The translations under genes were made by a program, and so were the position numbers. The notes beneath the pieces are model-generated. The model was not told the origin of the DNA and searched no databases. It saw nothing but the letters and a program-made list of their open reading frames with translations. A DNA stretch of 64,000 nt from Watersipora subatra (lineage: Eukaryota > Bryozoa > Gymnolaemata > Cheilostomatida > Watersiporidae), in NCBI RefSeq assembly GCF_963576615.1, contig NC_088712.1, positions 12,592,541-12,656,540 on the forward strand, in the 5' to 3' direction. This document shows, one piece after another, positions 33,783 to 45,520 of the stretch; position 1 is the first letter of the stretch, and the number at the start of each line of letters is the position of its first letter.

Positions 33783-34146
33783 AGGAAATAAGTTTTCGCG
33801 ACTGCTACTACCAACGCTGACAAGCCGCTGGGCGAGACCGGAAACAGACTACAAACCTAATTGCTATCGGCGTCATTTAATACCCCCGTACTACAATATA
33901 ACGTAAATGTAGGTCTACGGCTCTGATTAGCTGATTCGACTGATTGCACACAGCGTAAGAAAAATTTTCTTTTTGTATTACTACTCGCCTTTTAATGGCC
34001 AATTACTTCTAGCTTATCAACTAAAATAGCGGTAGGAGACCGGATTAATAATGACTAGATTAAAAATATGCTGAAAGTATTAAGCTACCATAGACCCCAT
34101 CTTCTGCCACCTGTTGACACGAAAACACCCTGTGGCCACCAGACTA
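33783..34146. repeat. Right long terminal inverted repeat of the 7.5-kb element
   Basis: Inverted partner of 26659-27040, ending in CCCTGTGGCCACCAGACTA. It contains the presumed promoter region of the gene, whose first codon lies at 33753, just inside. Confidence 0.75.
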
Positions 34147-34412
34147 TAGATCAGAAGTAAATATTTTTACGCATTTTTAATATCATACGGATTTTTAATT
34201 TTAGTCTGAACACTGGTGAAACACTGTTTTTTTGCTGTTTGATGACAATTGCTGTGGGTTGACTGACTTTTTTGCTTGTGTTTCACCCAATATCATTGTG
34301 TTATGAGCACATTCAGATATATTTAATACATGTTTAAAAACCTCAGATCATGGGACCAATTGCCCAAGGTTACTGACACATTGACAAGAAGGGCTAGGGT
34401 TCAAAAGGTTAA

Positions 34413-34699
34413 GCCGCTGCAAATCCATCTTATCACGTATAAAATCTACCATTCATCACCTTGAACCAGGAGTGTGTTTGATGAGCAATGGTAATAATAA
34501 CAGTATGTAACTCAACTAATACTACTATTACTGCTCAGAGCTACAAATGAAGAAGTTGTGTGCTCATGACTTCTATGTAATATACACAACTATAAAGGTA
34601 TGATCTTTGGTTAACAAAGCCAGCATTTAAAAAGTCCATAATTGAATGTTTCTACCGTAAAACCTCTTCTTATAGCAAATAAGCAACTCATCCTAAGTA
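34413..34699. other. No feature recognised
   Basis: AT-rich sequence with no repeat ends or coding signal. Confidence 0.4.
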
Positions 34700-34915
34700 G
34701 GACAGCCCATACCTTTAATGTAATTAATTGGAACTTTGTTGTAAAAACCAAATCTGACAAAATTTATAAATTTTATAGTTTATATAATTATGAGTAAAAC
34801 AGTTTGAACAATTTTAGTGATATAGTAGACAGGCAAACAAACTCTTTAAAAAATTGACTATGTTTTTTGTGTTCTTCAAAGACTAAAAAGTGATATTAAT
34901 ATTATTGCTTCAAAC
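34700..34915. repeat. Dispersed repeat, copy 1
   Basis: From GACAGCCCATACCTTTAATG it matches 36158-36370 in direct orientation at roughly 65-70 percent (shared GACAGCCCATA, TTTAATGTAATTAA, CAGTTTGAACA and TTCTT-AAA blocks). The family is unknown. Confidence 0.55.
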
Positions 34916-35904
34916 CCCAAACCCCCCCCCCTTTCAGTAGAATATAAAATGGCAGTGAATAGCATCAAATATCCATGCCCAGCATTACTAATCAATTTAA
35001 AAAAATTATGATCAGAAATTTGATAAACTTAGCAATAAACAACAGAAATAAATAAAAAGTGTGTGCTAGATAAAAAAGTTAACTACATTCCATTGACTCT
35101 TTACTGTGACCAATATATTAAATCCCCTGCAGACGAACTGCGAGTGACTAAACCAGCAGTTCAGTTTGTGTGACTAGCAACTTCTAGCTACTAATTTTAT
35201 ATACTATTATCTATTGTTTTTTATTACTACGTATATATCATTTCACAATTTTATGAAGCCATAGCAGCCAGCCTGGAGTTGTCTAGGATTCCTCAATCTT
35301 TCAATCATATATCCCAGCAGGCTTGTAACATTACGATAGGATTTTTGCAACATACAGCAACTGATTTCCAGCCGTTGTATACAAATATCCGACACACTAA
35401 ATACTAAGTGAATGCACACCAATGCACACAATATTGATGCCCACACTAAGTGAGCCATATAACAATAGTAATGATAGGATATGGTCTGATAGTAACCAAT
35501 TCATGTGCAGGTCGTGCACGCTGATTTCTGACATGCGCTAGTAAAATCATGTTAACATCATTTCTTTTGTAATGATTTTAGCATAATCATGCTATCGACC
35601 TACTTCCTTCCATGGAGTATAAACTAACCGTTATTCTCATAACACAATGTATCAACTGCTGACCTGCCTCTACGGTTCCTATCTCCCTGCCATTACCACG
35701 GTTTGAAGATATTTTCGATTGAACAGCGGTTTGTTAGAGCTCCGCATCATCTGTATATCTTCAGAGAGATGATTTCAACGGACACTTGAGATTAGTACAT
35801 CTGCAAAAACGAAATAGAAAAAACTAAAAATATTATTTTAACGCAGTGTAACTAAAGATTTACCCGTGATAAGCACACAAAGTTACAAGATTATGATTAT
35901 AATA
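34916..35904. other. No gene recognised
   Basis: AT-rich, with a run of nine or ten C at about 34920-34931. The minus-strand frame at 35243-35458 has a hydrophobic start but no family match. It is not supported as a gene. Confidence 0.35.
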
Positions 35905-35973
35905 CAGTCATACCCGGACATACGAGTTTCCCAACATGCAACTCAAGACACGAGTAAATTGACAGTATGACTG
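35905..35973. mobile_element. 69-bp TA-flanked miniature element
   Basis: TA (35903-35904), then CAGTCATACCCGGACATACG, and on the right GTATGACTG followed by TA (35974-35975). The ends match the element at 19524-19986. At 69 bp it holds little beyond its two ends. Confidence 0.6.
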
Positions 35974-36157
35974 TAGAGGCTATAATATTTCACTCAGCTA
36001 TGAACAACCCAGCTAGCCAGATCAGGGATTAGTCATCCTAGTCTATGTATAGAACATTGGCACACAGCCAAGGCAGGTTAACACTAGAATCATTGCAGAG
36101 ATTAGGCAGATTGCTTGCTTATGGATTTCTACAGCAGATACATCAGACCATAGCCCA

Positions 36158-36370
36158 TGACAGCCCATAGCATTAATGTAATTAAATAGAATTTGGTTGT
36201 TGAAACTAATTCTCCTCACATTTTAAAATTGTAAAAGTAAAATTTAAATTGTAAATTGGTTTGAACACTTTTACTGCTATAAGATATACGAAACGAATAC
36301 GATATCAGCACAAAATCTTCTGTGGAATTGACAATATGTTCTTTATTCTTGAAATGAAACTCAAAAGAGA
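36158..36370. repeat. Dispersed repeat, copy 2
   Basis: Diverged partner of 34700-34915, same orientation, about 1.45 kb away. Confidence 0.55.
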
Positions 36371-37555
36371 AGGAATATTACTGTGTTTGGAGTTTCCAAT
36401 AGCATCATATCAACTCTCATAATTGATTGTCACTATGATTCCTTGATGCTGATTGGAGAGTGCACACGGGTAGAGTTGCTGTATGATAGGTGTTTCAATA
36501 GAATTCACTAGTAATCTGTTAAAAAGATGAGGAACTCTACACTAGAGATCATAGCGGAACTCGTCTGTCTTACTTAGCAGCACGCTTTCAAAATACGAAC
36601 AATTAAAGGGTAGAAAATGTATAAAATGGAATATATTGTACTACATTTTGTGTTCATTATTCATAAGTACTGCCTCCATGCGCAAGCATGAACCATTTGG
36701 TGAAAATTGCGAAAAACAAAATTTGTTTGACTTGTGGGTTCATACAGTATCTATTTTATGGATTATACAAACTTGCATATTAACAGCATATATGGAAACA
36801 AAGTGTTATAAATGGATAATTATATATTTTCTTTTTCAAATTTAGCGCAGCAATGAAATAGTTATAATGCATGGTGAGAGCAACAGTAGCTTCTGTTACC
36901 AGCTGAGACATTGTGTCTGACAACATCTTCTCAAGCCAGCAAACACTACTGCAACAATATCTATCTCTATTGGTCACTGATTAACTAGGTCAATTGGCAT
37001 GCAGCCAAGAAGAGAGGTCATCTTCTTTAGGAGCTTTCTACTGTTGGATATTATAGCCTTGAGTATACACAGGACTATATTACATAGAAAAGTTAATAGT
37101 GATAAAGTAGTAACTCTTTCCCTACTAAATTGTTTTCTTTACCGTAACGTAATTAGTAAGTAAATATTAAGTAATTATTAAGTATTCCATAAAACCTGCT
37201 GATGCCGTACCATGCAGTTCTTTGCCACACTGAAACGCTTTGCTGTACTACTGTACAACTCCAGTTGCAGGGTGCAGCCATTAGGCCTACACAAATAATT
37301 CCATGTGTCGTACCAAAGCTTGTTCCAGACATGTCGAGAGACTATTTATTGGGTTAAATGAAAAAAGTTTATATTTATTAAGTTGTTTTATATTCGGTAG
37401 TACCTAACAGAATTTTATTTATATTCACAATATAAAATTTATTCCAGAACATTCTAGAATATTAGAGTCGGCCTATGCTAAAGTAATAACTATAATGTAA
37501 ATTTTGTTTCAATACTTATCGACTTATACGTGAGATCCTTGAAAACCTGACTATA
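36371..37555. other. No gene recognised
   Basis: AT-rich. Short frames (for example 36636-36845) show no motif. GTAAGTAAATATTAAGTAATTATTAAG near 37155 is a short local repeat. Confidence 0.4.
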
Positions 37556-38099
37556 CAGTTATACCTCGACACACGAATGTTTCAACCAATCAGAAATTTA
37601 AGATTCAAACGTAGGAAACAGTTTTCGACTTGACTAGGATGTGGGAGGCCACTTGCTAGAATATAGCATCACTTGGCCTGATTTATCGGATCTGTTTAAA
37701 GGTTGAAAATTGGAACGTACCAAACGTGTTGCTGTCATGTCTATTTCATTACACCATTAGCCACTATGTCTGTCTTGAAGGTAAGAACTCCATACCACAT
37801 ACTACTTACTGTATCATAGACTATGCTATGTACTGCTACATAACACTGTTAGTTTGTTGCATATCATAACCACTAGATAGGTAATTGTTACTTCATAGGT
37901 AGTGAAGTAGAACAACAAAAGCACTTTGCTAAATACAATATGACTGTCATCACGCCTTTAGGTATTTGGGTTGAAAGGGTGGAAACATTAATTAGTATAT
38001 TTTTATGTTATATCAGACAAATTGATTTGAAATACTAGGAAAATTGACATACGAGCTTGAACTTGAGATGCATCAGGCTCCCATGTTGGGGTACGACTG
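37556..38099. mobile_element. MITE of the CAGTCATACCTCGACA family, decayed
   Basis: TA (37554-37555) precedes CAGTTATACCTCGACACACG. The right end, TTGGGGTACGACTG, is its inverted copy with several changes and is followed by CA rather than TA. This points to an older member of the family at 19524 and 35905. Confidence 0.55.
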
Positions 38100-38408
38100 C
38101 ATATGGTAACAATTATTCCCATATAGAGCAACATGACATCTGACTCACCTTGACTGATGATGTTAGTTTTGACTGGATCAGGTTGTCGTCTACCCCATTG
38201 TATCATCATGGTTTACAGATACTTTCTGGTGAACAGAAGGTTCTTAAATGTCTACTATGGCTGTATATGTCCAGGGAGGCCATTTCTACAGACAGGAATG
38301 ACACTTATGCATAAAAATAGAAAAACTACAAACTTTATTTCAGCATAAAGTAGCTATAAATTTTTAGTTTATGGTAACAAAAGTGTCGACTCTATCAAAA
38401 GTACGCGA

Positions 38409-38755
38409 GTGATGTTCACTAGAACAAGGCAATGCGCGATTTTCGTCAGAGTCAAAGGCGTGCGACTGCTGTCAACTCAAAGCCATAAGCGTGCAATCGC
38501 CTTCGACCGCGATCGCATTCGACTCGACTGTGAAAGCGCTCGATTGCTGCCGACTCGAAGAAGAAAGCGCTATCACCATCGCCTCAAAAGCACGCAGTCG
38601 CCGCCGAATCAAATGCGAAAATGCCGATCGTCGTCGACTCGAACGCAAAAGAGCGTGATTTCAGTTGATTCAAAAAGGAAAATGCACGATTGTTGTCGAC
38701 TCATACACACAAAAGCATGTGATTGTCTCCGACTCGAATATATTTCATCGTCGAT
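38409..38755. repeat. Minisatellite of about 31 bp (GATTG-TG-CGACTCGAA type)
   Basis: About ten imperfect copies of a 31-base unit with the core GCG(C/T)GATTGCTG(C/T)CGACTCGAA and an A-rich spacer. The plus strand stays open for 126 codons only because unit length and phase avoid stops. The translation is Arg/Ser-rich repeats without start context or homology, so I do not call a gene. It is GC-richer than its surroundings. Confidence 0.8.
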
Positions 38756-38789
38756 TTCCGATATATTCACTCTAAAGAATAATAAGTAA

Positions 38790-40640
38790 TAATTCCTCTT
38801 TCAGAATGCTTGATCAACATTTATAAGTTTTATAGTCATTTTAGACCAAAGCCATTGAAAAATTTAATTCATTTCATATTTGTGTCTAGAATTTTACAAG
38901 TAGCATGGATAGATATTTAAATTTGTGACATAAAAATGGATAAACAAGCGAAAACTTTTTACGTAGCAATGAAAAAACTTGTTTCAGATCTTTTAACATT
39001 TGAGAAACACTTGAGAAATACATTTGATAAACACATGCAAAATTCTATCAATATTGGCATTACCTATCAACATGTAGGATAATTTGAGAGCGTTTATAGT
39101 TGTGCAGTCCAGTCACAAACTGTAAAAATTGCAATTCTCTCTGACATTTTTATTTATGAACAGAAACTAGTCTAAAGCTCAATTGTTAACTTTGTCAATG
39201 GTTAACTTAATGGGCAACTCCTGTCCTTCACCGGGTACTCTATAGGCCTATGTTATTGTGTAAATTCAATCGATGAGTGGCCCGTACCATCTAAAGCTTC
39301 ATGTATGCCAGCTCATAAACAGTTTTTCTTTTCAAATATTTCGGCTGAATGTTTCAAAATATACGCAAGCCGCAGTTTGAACTTTTTCAATATGCTAACC
39401 TTCAATGGATTTGAAAACTTAATGAGAGCAGTTCTAATTTTTCACACATAGCAAGCTGGCATATATACTGATAACATACAAAATTTCCAACTAGTGTAGC
39501 AATTCGTGCTAAGCTGTTAGCAAATATATGCAATGCATTGGACATATTCGCAAATAAACTGCTCTAACTAGTGGATGCCTGGCACAGCCAGGCATCCACT
39601 AGTTAGAGCAGACCCAAAGCATGCTGCCTGACAATGGTAAAAATGTCAACATGTTATATATGCACTGTTGTTTCACTTCCTAGTAAACCAGGTGAATAGT
39701 ATTGTTATTATTGTTGCCACTGGTGTGAAAGACTAACCGAATACAATTATTTAAATTTGGCAATTTAGCAAACAGGAAAACGCTACACCCAGTCATTTTA
39801 TCAGTAAAATTAGTATGCATGATCCCAATATTTTGAGCTGACTTTTTATTTGGTAGACTCCCACATTGAAGATAAGTTCAAGGCTATCTTATACTGTCTC
39901 TTTTTATTTTAAATAAACAAGACAACAATTATTACTCTGATTGAGCTTAGAGAACTAAAAGTGTGCTGGGATTTAATAGAAGCCAAAGACCTACAAGCAA
40001 TGCATGAATGACCCAAACATGTTCCACAACCATATTACAACGGCACATAAGAACATTTCATGCCAAACTGGGAGAAAAGAATATCTGACAGTCTCATTAG
40101 ATAAATAGTTTCAGTTGCATCAATGATATACTGCCATAATCACACGCGCTGCTGCCCGTGGTGAACCAACATCAATATATGCCGTGACTCGCCTGTTTGA
40201 TAAGTCTTTTACCCGGAACCGTTAGAGACATAAGACTTGAATCTGAGACTGAAACATAACTGGTTCACCTAATTTCAGCCTAATGCTGGAATTTAGGTGA
40301 CCCAGTCTTAACCAAATTTTTACTTCTGAGGCACTTTCTCACGGCTCCTAGGGCTAATTACAGTGTACTATTACTATAGAGTAAGTATCGAGTAAGTATA
40401 CAGCCCCCATAGGAGACTGTATATCATTGGTTTCATTAAGATTACAAAAACATAATTTATTTAGCATATTTTATTATAATTAGTACAGCAATCGACGAGC
40501 ATATTCCCGAGATGCCGATTGCGGTAAGTCGTGTTGCTGGTTAACTAGTGTATGTTGCAAGCCAACGGACATACTTTCATTTCAATTTTTAAACATGGCA
40601 TCTTTTTAATAACGTGATAAGCTCTTAGATCACCACTATT
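38790..40640. other. No gene recognised
   Basis: AT-rich. It contains the palindrome at 39560-39610. A short inverted pair (CCTAATTTCAGCCTAATGC / GAATTTAGGTGA) near 40268-40300 is weak. Confidence 0.4.
39560..39610. repeat. Perfect 23-bp-arm palindrome
   Basis: TGCTCTAACTAGTGGATGCC and the following GG form the left arm, followed by a 5-base loop CACAG and the exact complement. No flanking duplication was seen. Confidence 0.85.
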
Positions 40641-40651
40641 CTTTATGTAGA

Positions 40652-41134
40652 TTGTTTATCAGCAATCTGATTCAAGAACTAAACACAACCCCCAGAAAGG
40701 TGAAGAGGGTTGCATACCTCACCTTGTGTAGACCTATAATGGAATATGCAGGTGAGGTATGGGACCCTCATTTAGTTAGGCAGATAACATCGTTGGAGAA
40801 TGTGCAGCGAAGGGCTGTGCGTTTTATTTCAGATTTGAGGGGAAAACGGAGTGTTACGGAAGCAAGGCAGTTTTTGGATCTAGAGCTGTTGGAGGCAAGG
40901 CGTAAGAGTGCTCGCATGACATTGATGCTAGAAATTTTAACAGATAGCAAGCACAGTTCTTTTGTTGATAGTTTTAAGCATTTACAAGATACAACTCATG
41001 ATCATAATACAAGGTCAACAACTAACGGGGAAACCCCCCCCCCCCCCCCCCCCCCGCCATTGAGTCAAATTCGAGTTTTTTATCAATATAGTTTTATGCC
41101 CAGGACTTCCCGCAACCTGCGAGGAAAGCCATGA
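40652..41134 (+). pseudogene. 3' tail of a CR1/Jockey-like LINE reverse transcriptase
   Basis: The frame keeps the post-RT thumb region typical of CR1/Jockey/RTE-type non-LTR elements: LTLCRPIMEYAGEVWDPH, then LENVQRRAVRFI, then a helical SVTEARQFLDLELLEARRKSAR. Everything upstream (endonuclease, fingers, palm) is missing, as expected for a 5'-truncated copy. A run of about 20 C (41034-41055) interrupts the reading and codes a Pro run. After it the family's YQ-SFMPRT motif is visible, then the frame shifts. It is not functional. Confidence 0.8.
41034..41055. repeat. Poly-C tract
   Basis: An uninterrupted run of about 20 C inside the LINE tail. Its length is likely to vary and may be misassembled. 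Confidence 0.85.
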
Positions 41135-41495
41135 AATTTTATCGAATTTTTGACAGACATTTTGAAGGCCTTCTTTTACCCGCGAGCGGGGTCTAAAGGC
41201 TCGAGTTTTACCTAGACCTAGAGTGCAAATGTTACATAGTTAAATCTCACCATTGAATGCAGTTGTTTCTCCCAAATCGATAATATACTACAGGCAGTAC
41301 ACAGAGATCAGCAGTTACGTTCCTACTAACAATAGTAGCAGGCTATTGTCTTGAAATCAGCAAGAAAGCTTCAGCCAATCGCATCGAGTCTACAACGGCT
41401 AGTTTGGTCCTCAAAGTATAGGAGGCGGAGACAATTCATGCCTGGTTTATTACCTAGCGCTGCGTATCATACATCACCCTGAGCCCTGCTACGCC

Positions 41496-41627
41496 TAGCC
41501 TGTCTTGACAAGCTGTTGTTTTTGCGTAGTTGTCCTTCCGTCGAGCGGCGAGCAACGACAGCTGTTGTTGCTCGCCGCTCGACGGAAGGACAACTACGCA
41601 AAAACAACAGCTTGTCAAGACAGGCTA
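41496..41627. mobile_element. Perfect 132-bp foldback element with 9-bp target duplication, Mutator-like
   Basis: The two arms of about 61 bases, starting TAGCCTGTCTTGACAAGCTG, are exact reverse complements around a 10-base spacer. TGCTACGCC stands directly outside on both sides (41487-41495 and 41628-41636). A 9-bp duplication is the hallmark of Mutator-like transposition. The absence of mismatches suggests a very recent insertion or recent arm conversion. It contains no gene. Confidence 0.85.
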
Positions 41628-42444
41628 TGCTACGCCCTGATTAGTTCAAAATATCTTATTATGGCTAGGCTGAGGAATTATTCCACAGTTGGCTAGAAAG
41701 AACCAGTGATAGTTTGACCCAGCTACAACCTGAAGGACACGGAATGCATTGACTTATTGATGTTACCAATATGGATGTAGCCTTTTGTTCGCAAACTGAT
41801 ATTGCAGCGGTGAGAAATGAACATAGGACATTCACAAAAACACGAATGTTTCTTGTTAAACTACCGTCACTGAAAACTATCACAATTAACTAACTTTGTG
41901 CCTATGTGAGCAAAGATAATGGCTGATATATATTTATTTTTCTGATTTTGTTTATAAATAGTCATAGTATTATGAAATCTCTGAGCGTTTTAATCACGAT
42001 CAAGTTTTATCGATTTTAATCTTGAAACATTTTGGCAATCAGATCATCTCATACATCAACAACAATTATAAATGATAGAAAAATACTGTCATACTCTGAT
42101 GAACTTTAAAAAAATTGTGTTAGTTCATTATCGTTGCCAATGTAGTCATAGCCATGTTTAAATTAATACTCTTTTATTGAGTGCACACAACTCCAAGATG
42201 TGTATACGTAAAGCCATTCGGTAGCACAGTTTAGACAATATTCGGACAATTAATATAACAGTTCAATAATAATCTACAACAGTTTCACATAACCTAATAT
42301 AAATATTACCTAATATACCTTAATTATTCAGATTTCTAAAGATTGTAAACCAACTCCAATTGGTTGGTTGTGTTTCCATAGTAACAACAAAAGATACTAG
42401 AATATCGAAACATACTTTCAAATACTTCTTGTAAACCATTTTCG

Positions 42445-42803
42445 GTTTCATTGGGACCTGAACCCAGAACCTTTGGCAACCATGTAGCAAAAATAATACT
42501 CTTAAACCATCAAGCTACAAATTCTATCATTTATACCAATGTTATACTGTTATTACTATATTATTGATAAGGAGTTGAACCCGGGACCTCTCCCACTCAA
42601 AATGAGAATCATGTCTTATACCATCAAGTTATCAATCAATGCAAGCAAGACTTCACTAACTAGTAACTTCTCCAGAGAAGCAAGGCATATATTAACACAC
42701 ATTTTGAGACATTTTAACAAATGGTTGATGAGCCAAATAGGATTGGAGCCTGCAACCTCTTGCACTCTAAACAAGAATCATATCTCTGGACCGTCAAGCG
42801 GAT
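42445..42803 (-). pseudogene. Cluster of three tRNA-like sequences, unit A
   Basis: On the minus strand three tRNA-like relics lie at 42731-42803, 42565-42634 and 42445-42522. The middle one folds best. TGATAAC pairs with CTTATCA as acceptor stem, GAGAGGTCCCGGGTTCAACTCC forms the T-arm region, and ATGATTCTCATTTTGAGTG sits at the anticodon arm, all close to tRNA-Pro. Base changes in the anticodon (TGA at the position of TGG) and D-arm argue against function. The same trio recurs in units B, C and D. Confidence 0.65.
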
Positions 42804-45109
42804 AATGATGTAATCAGAAATCTTATTTATTCGTAGTCTAAAAAGCTAAAACAATTTTTAAGAAAATATCAACAATTTAGAATAACTGGAAATATGATTG
42901 AAAAATAAAAAGAACTTAGCAAAACTAACAAAGACCAGAGCACAATTAAATTTTATGTAGCTATTTCATGTAGTCATAGGCCAGTCCAATTAAACTAGCT
43001 AATAGTTATGCTACTTTCTTTAAAACTTTCGATTCTCTCATCAACTCAAATTTAGCATCAGATTCAAGAACATTATAATCTATCAAAATCCCCAAGAAAG
43101 TTTCAAAAATATGATGTACCCTAAAGTTGTCAACTTGTAAAGATTGAACTCATACCTATATAAAAAATAAGCACAAAGGGTGGATGACTTCATTCATGAA
43201 AAACTAGAAAGCAAAAAATAATTTGAAATCAATTTTATTAGAGTGTGTACGTACGCGTCAGTAACATTCAGTGTTTAGTCACATAGCCTACTGTATATAA
43301 AATAGTGGGAGCTTTTTTATTTGTGTACGCAGGGACAGAGTCAGGTAGCCCTTGTTGTTAGCAGATAACTGTATGTATGCCTCGCTTCATTAAAAACCTT
43401 AGCCTAAGATCTTAATAAATAGTCAATGTTGGCAGGCTATGATAGCTGAGTAGCTGTTCTGTTAGAAAAGCCTTTAATGTATACAGGAAATGTTTTGAGG
43501 ACATTCATTCATGTATCATTATTTAATTGATAGAGTAATTACCGTGTCATAAATTAAGGATATCTTAAAGAAATTTAACATAGTCACCTAAAAGCATTTC
43601 TACTTAAAAATGTCCAAGTACAAAAAGCCAAATGAGGTTTTCCAAGAGTTTTGACAACAATTCAAGAGTGGCACAACTCCTCACCAGTTCAATTGCCAAA
43701 TATTCCGCAAGGTCTGTAAACACCTTTACAATTTTTCACAGAAATAATATTGAGTTATGAGCCCCAAACTTTAAGTTGTCAGAGAATGTCAGCAAATGGT
43801 CTCCTGTTCTACTTACACAATAACACATAAGGAAACAAGTCAAAAAGATCACAGAATCTGATCCCATGTTTTAAAAATATCCCAAGTTATACGAAATATC
43901 CCAAGTTATACGAGGTCTCGAGTTCAAATCCTTTGCGATGCAATATTCTTTTTAACATCCAACTGTAGATTCAGATGGAGAACCCGATGGAAACACAGAC
44001 ACACCTTCGATTATACTAATGATTGAACATATAAATAGTCAGGTTCAGTGATACATAAAATATATAATAAAGATAACGATATAAAACAGCTACCATTACC
44101 AAATATTAAGACTATCAAGGCTGAATCAAAACTGAATTAAAAGAAATGGCACAGGAAATGCTAGAACTGGCATCAGCATTGCAATGAGTGGTATGCAGAC
44201 AACATGGGATTGTTAAAAACACGCTTAACCTTTTGTATGTGAATTTTATATGATCAAATCTATTTCGACATTTCAAAATAGTCAAATTACTTAAAATTTA
44301 ACCACTTTAAAATTACTTTTAAAATCAAAATTTCTTTAACAAATTATTAAAACTTTCTTAAACTTTAAAGCATAAAAAATAGCTAATAATTATATTACAT
44401 TTAAATCATGAGGAGACTTTTTTTAACTTCAAAAAGATTAACAAAAAATTGAAACAAAATTTTGAAATTGTTTTAAAAAAACTTGTTTAATCTTTAAATA
44501 CTCGCTTTAAGTAATTGGTTTTATAAAACAACCTAATTTTGAATTGCATTATAAACACAACCATATCAGTTTTAACCCTACTCACTAACAATTAGCCAGC
44601 CAATCATTGCAACTGGGCCAGAGCAAACATCAAGCAGCCCTAATCAAAAACACTCAGGATACGATTACCCGGTCATACAAAACTAACTACAACTTTCATT
44701 GAATATTTTTAGAAGCATCAGCTAACTAGCTATTATCTGCGTTGCATCAGCATTTGCAGTGCACCAGAAAGTATCCTCAATAAGTGATGAAGTAGTCAAT
44801 TTTCCACATTGCATCAATTTGGCTGGTTTTCTTCTAGCAGTCTCTGCACCGGCAAGAAATAATACGGGATAATTAATGAATCCAGAAATAAATATATTCT
44901 GTTGCAATACAGATTCTCAAAAGACTGTATACCTATTTTGTACCCAGGAGTTGACGCTCAACAAAAGTAGAAGTATTTTAAACACCTATCAAAAGCAAAA
45001 AAGCAAAGCGAGTGAACAACTCCAAACTGTATTTTTTTAGACTGATCAAACTGATGAGACTGACAACTCCTAATAATGATTTTTTGCACCAGAGATATTA
45101 GTTAATGCT

Positions 45110-45520
45110 CTAGTTATTACATTTATAATTAGTCATTGACAGTGTCACTACTGGTTACCCCTGTACTCTGTGTTTAGCTAACATGAAAAAATGTACTGAG
45201 CCTCTAAATATATTAGCTTTCAGTAAACATTTGAACTATTCTCCTGGTGAAAACTTCTTTTTTTACATACATGTAAGATTGTTTGAAATAGTAGATAACT
45301 CAAAACCATACTTTTTATTACAGTAAAACATTTTAATAATTTCATTTTGAAAATTGTTTGCCAATGTAGGAAACTCTGGCTCATTGATGCAAATTGCCAT
45401 GAGCGAGCAGGTGTTGAAAAAACAAATTACTGCTTGCCTTTCCAAAAGAACAAATATGTAAAAATTATGTAATAGTTTCAAACACTGTAACATAATTACT
45501 TCAAAAGAAGTATTACCAGA
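45110..45520. repeat. Local duplication inside unit A
   Basis: CTCTAGTTATTACATTTATAA through TTCAAAAGAAGTATTACCAG occurs here and again at 45774-46190. Units B and R1 have it once. It splits the block ending GAAATATTAGTTAATC. Confidence 0.7.

Larger units (their letters stand above)
26659..34146 (-). mobile_element. 7.5-kb DNA transposon with long inverted ends and spliced gene, Academ-like
   Basis: The ends TAGTCTGGTGGCCACAGGG are exact inverted copies over 19 bases and match at 28 of the first 32. Weaker similarity continues for about 350 bases on each side. TAG stands at both borders (26656-26658, 34147-34149), which reads as a 3-bp target duplication. Because the end itself begins with TAG, a TA duplication with a GTCTGG terminus is the alternative. 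The single eight-exon gene fills most of the interior. A 3-4-bp duplication together with an XPG/FEN1-like region fits what I recall of the Academ superfamily. That assignment is from memory and needs a library search. Confidence 0.75.
26512..34408. mobile_element. Small TTAA (piggyBac-type) element split by the 7.5-kb element
   Basis: TTAA (26508-26511) is followed by CCCTTTGAACCCTA. On the right TAGGGTTCAAAAGG is followed by TTAA (34409-34412). These are inverted ends with one mismatch over 14 bases. Its own sequence is only 26512-26658 and 34147-34408, about 410 bp, with no gene. It is a miniature element, and the larger element inserted into it at TAG. Confidence 0.75.

Noticed and set aside
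34916..34935. C-run as a G-quadruplex or regulatory site
   Set aside because: It is a single short homopolymer with no supporting context.
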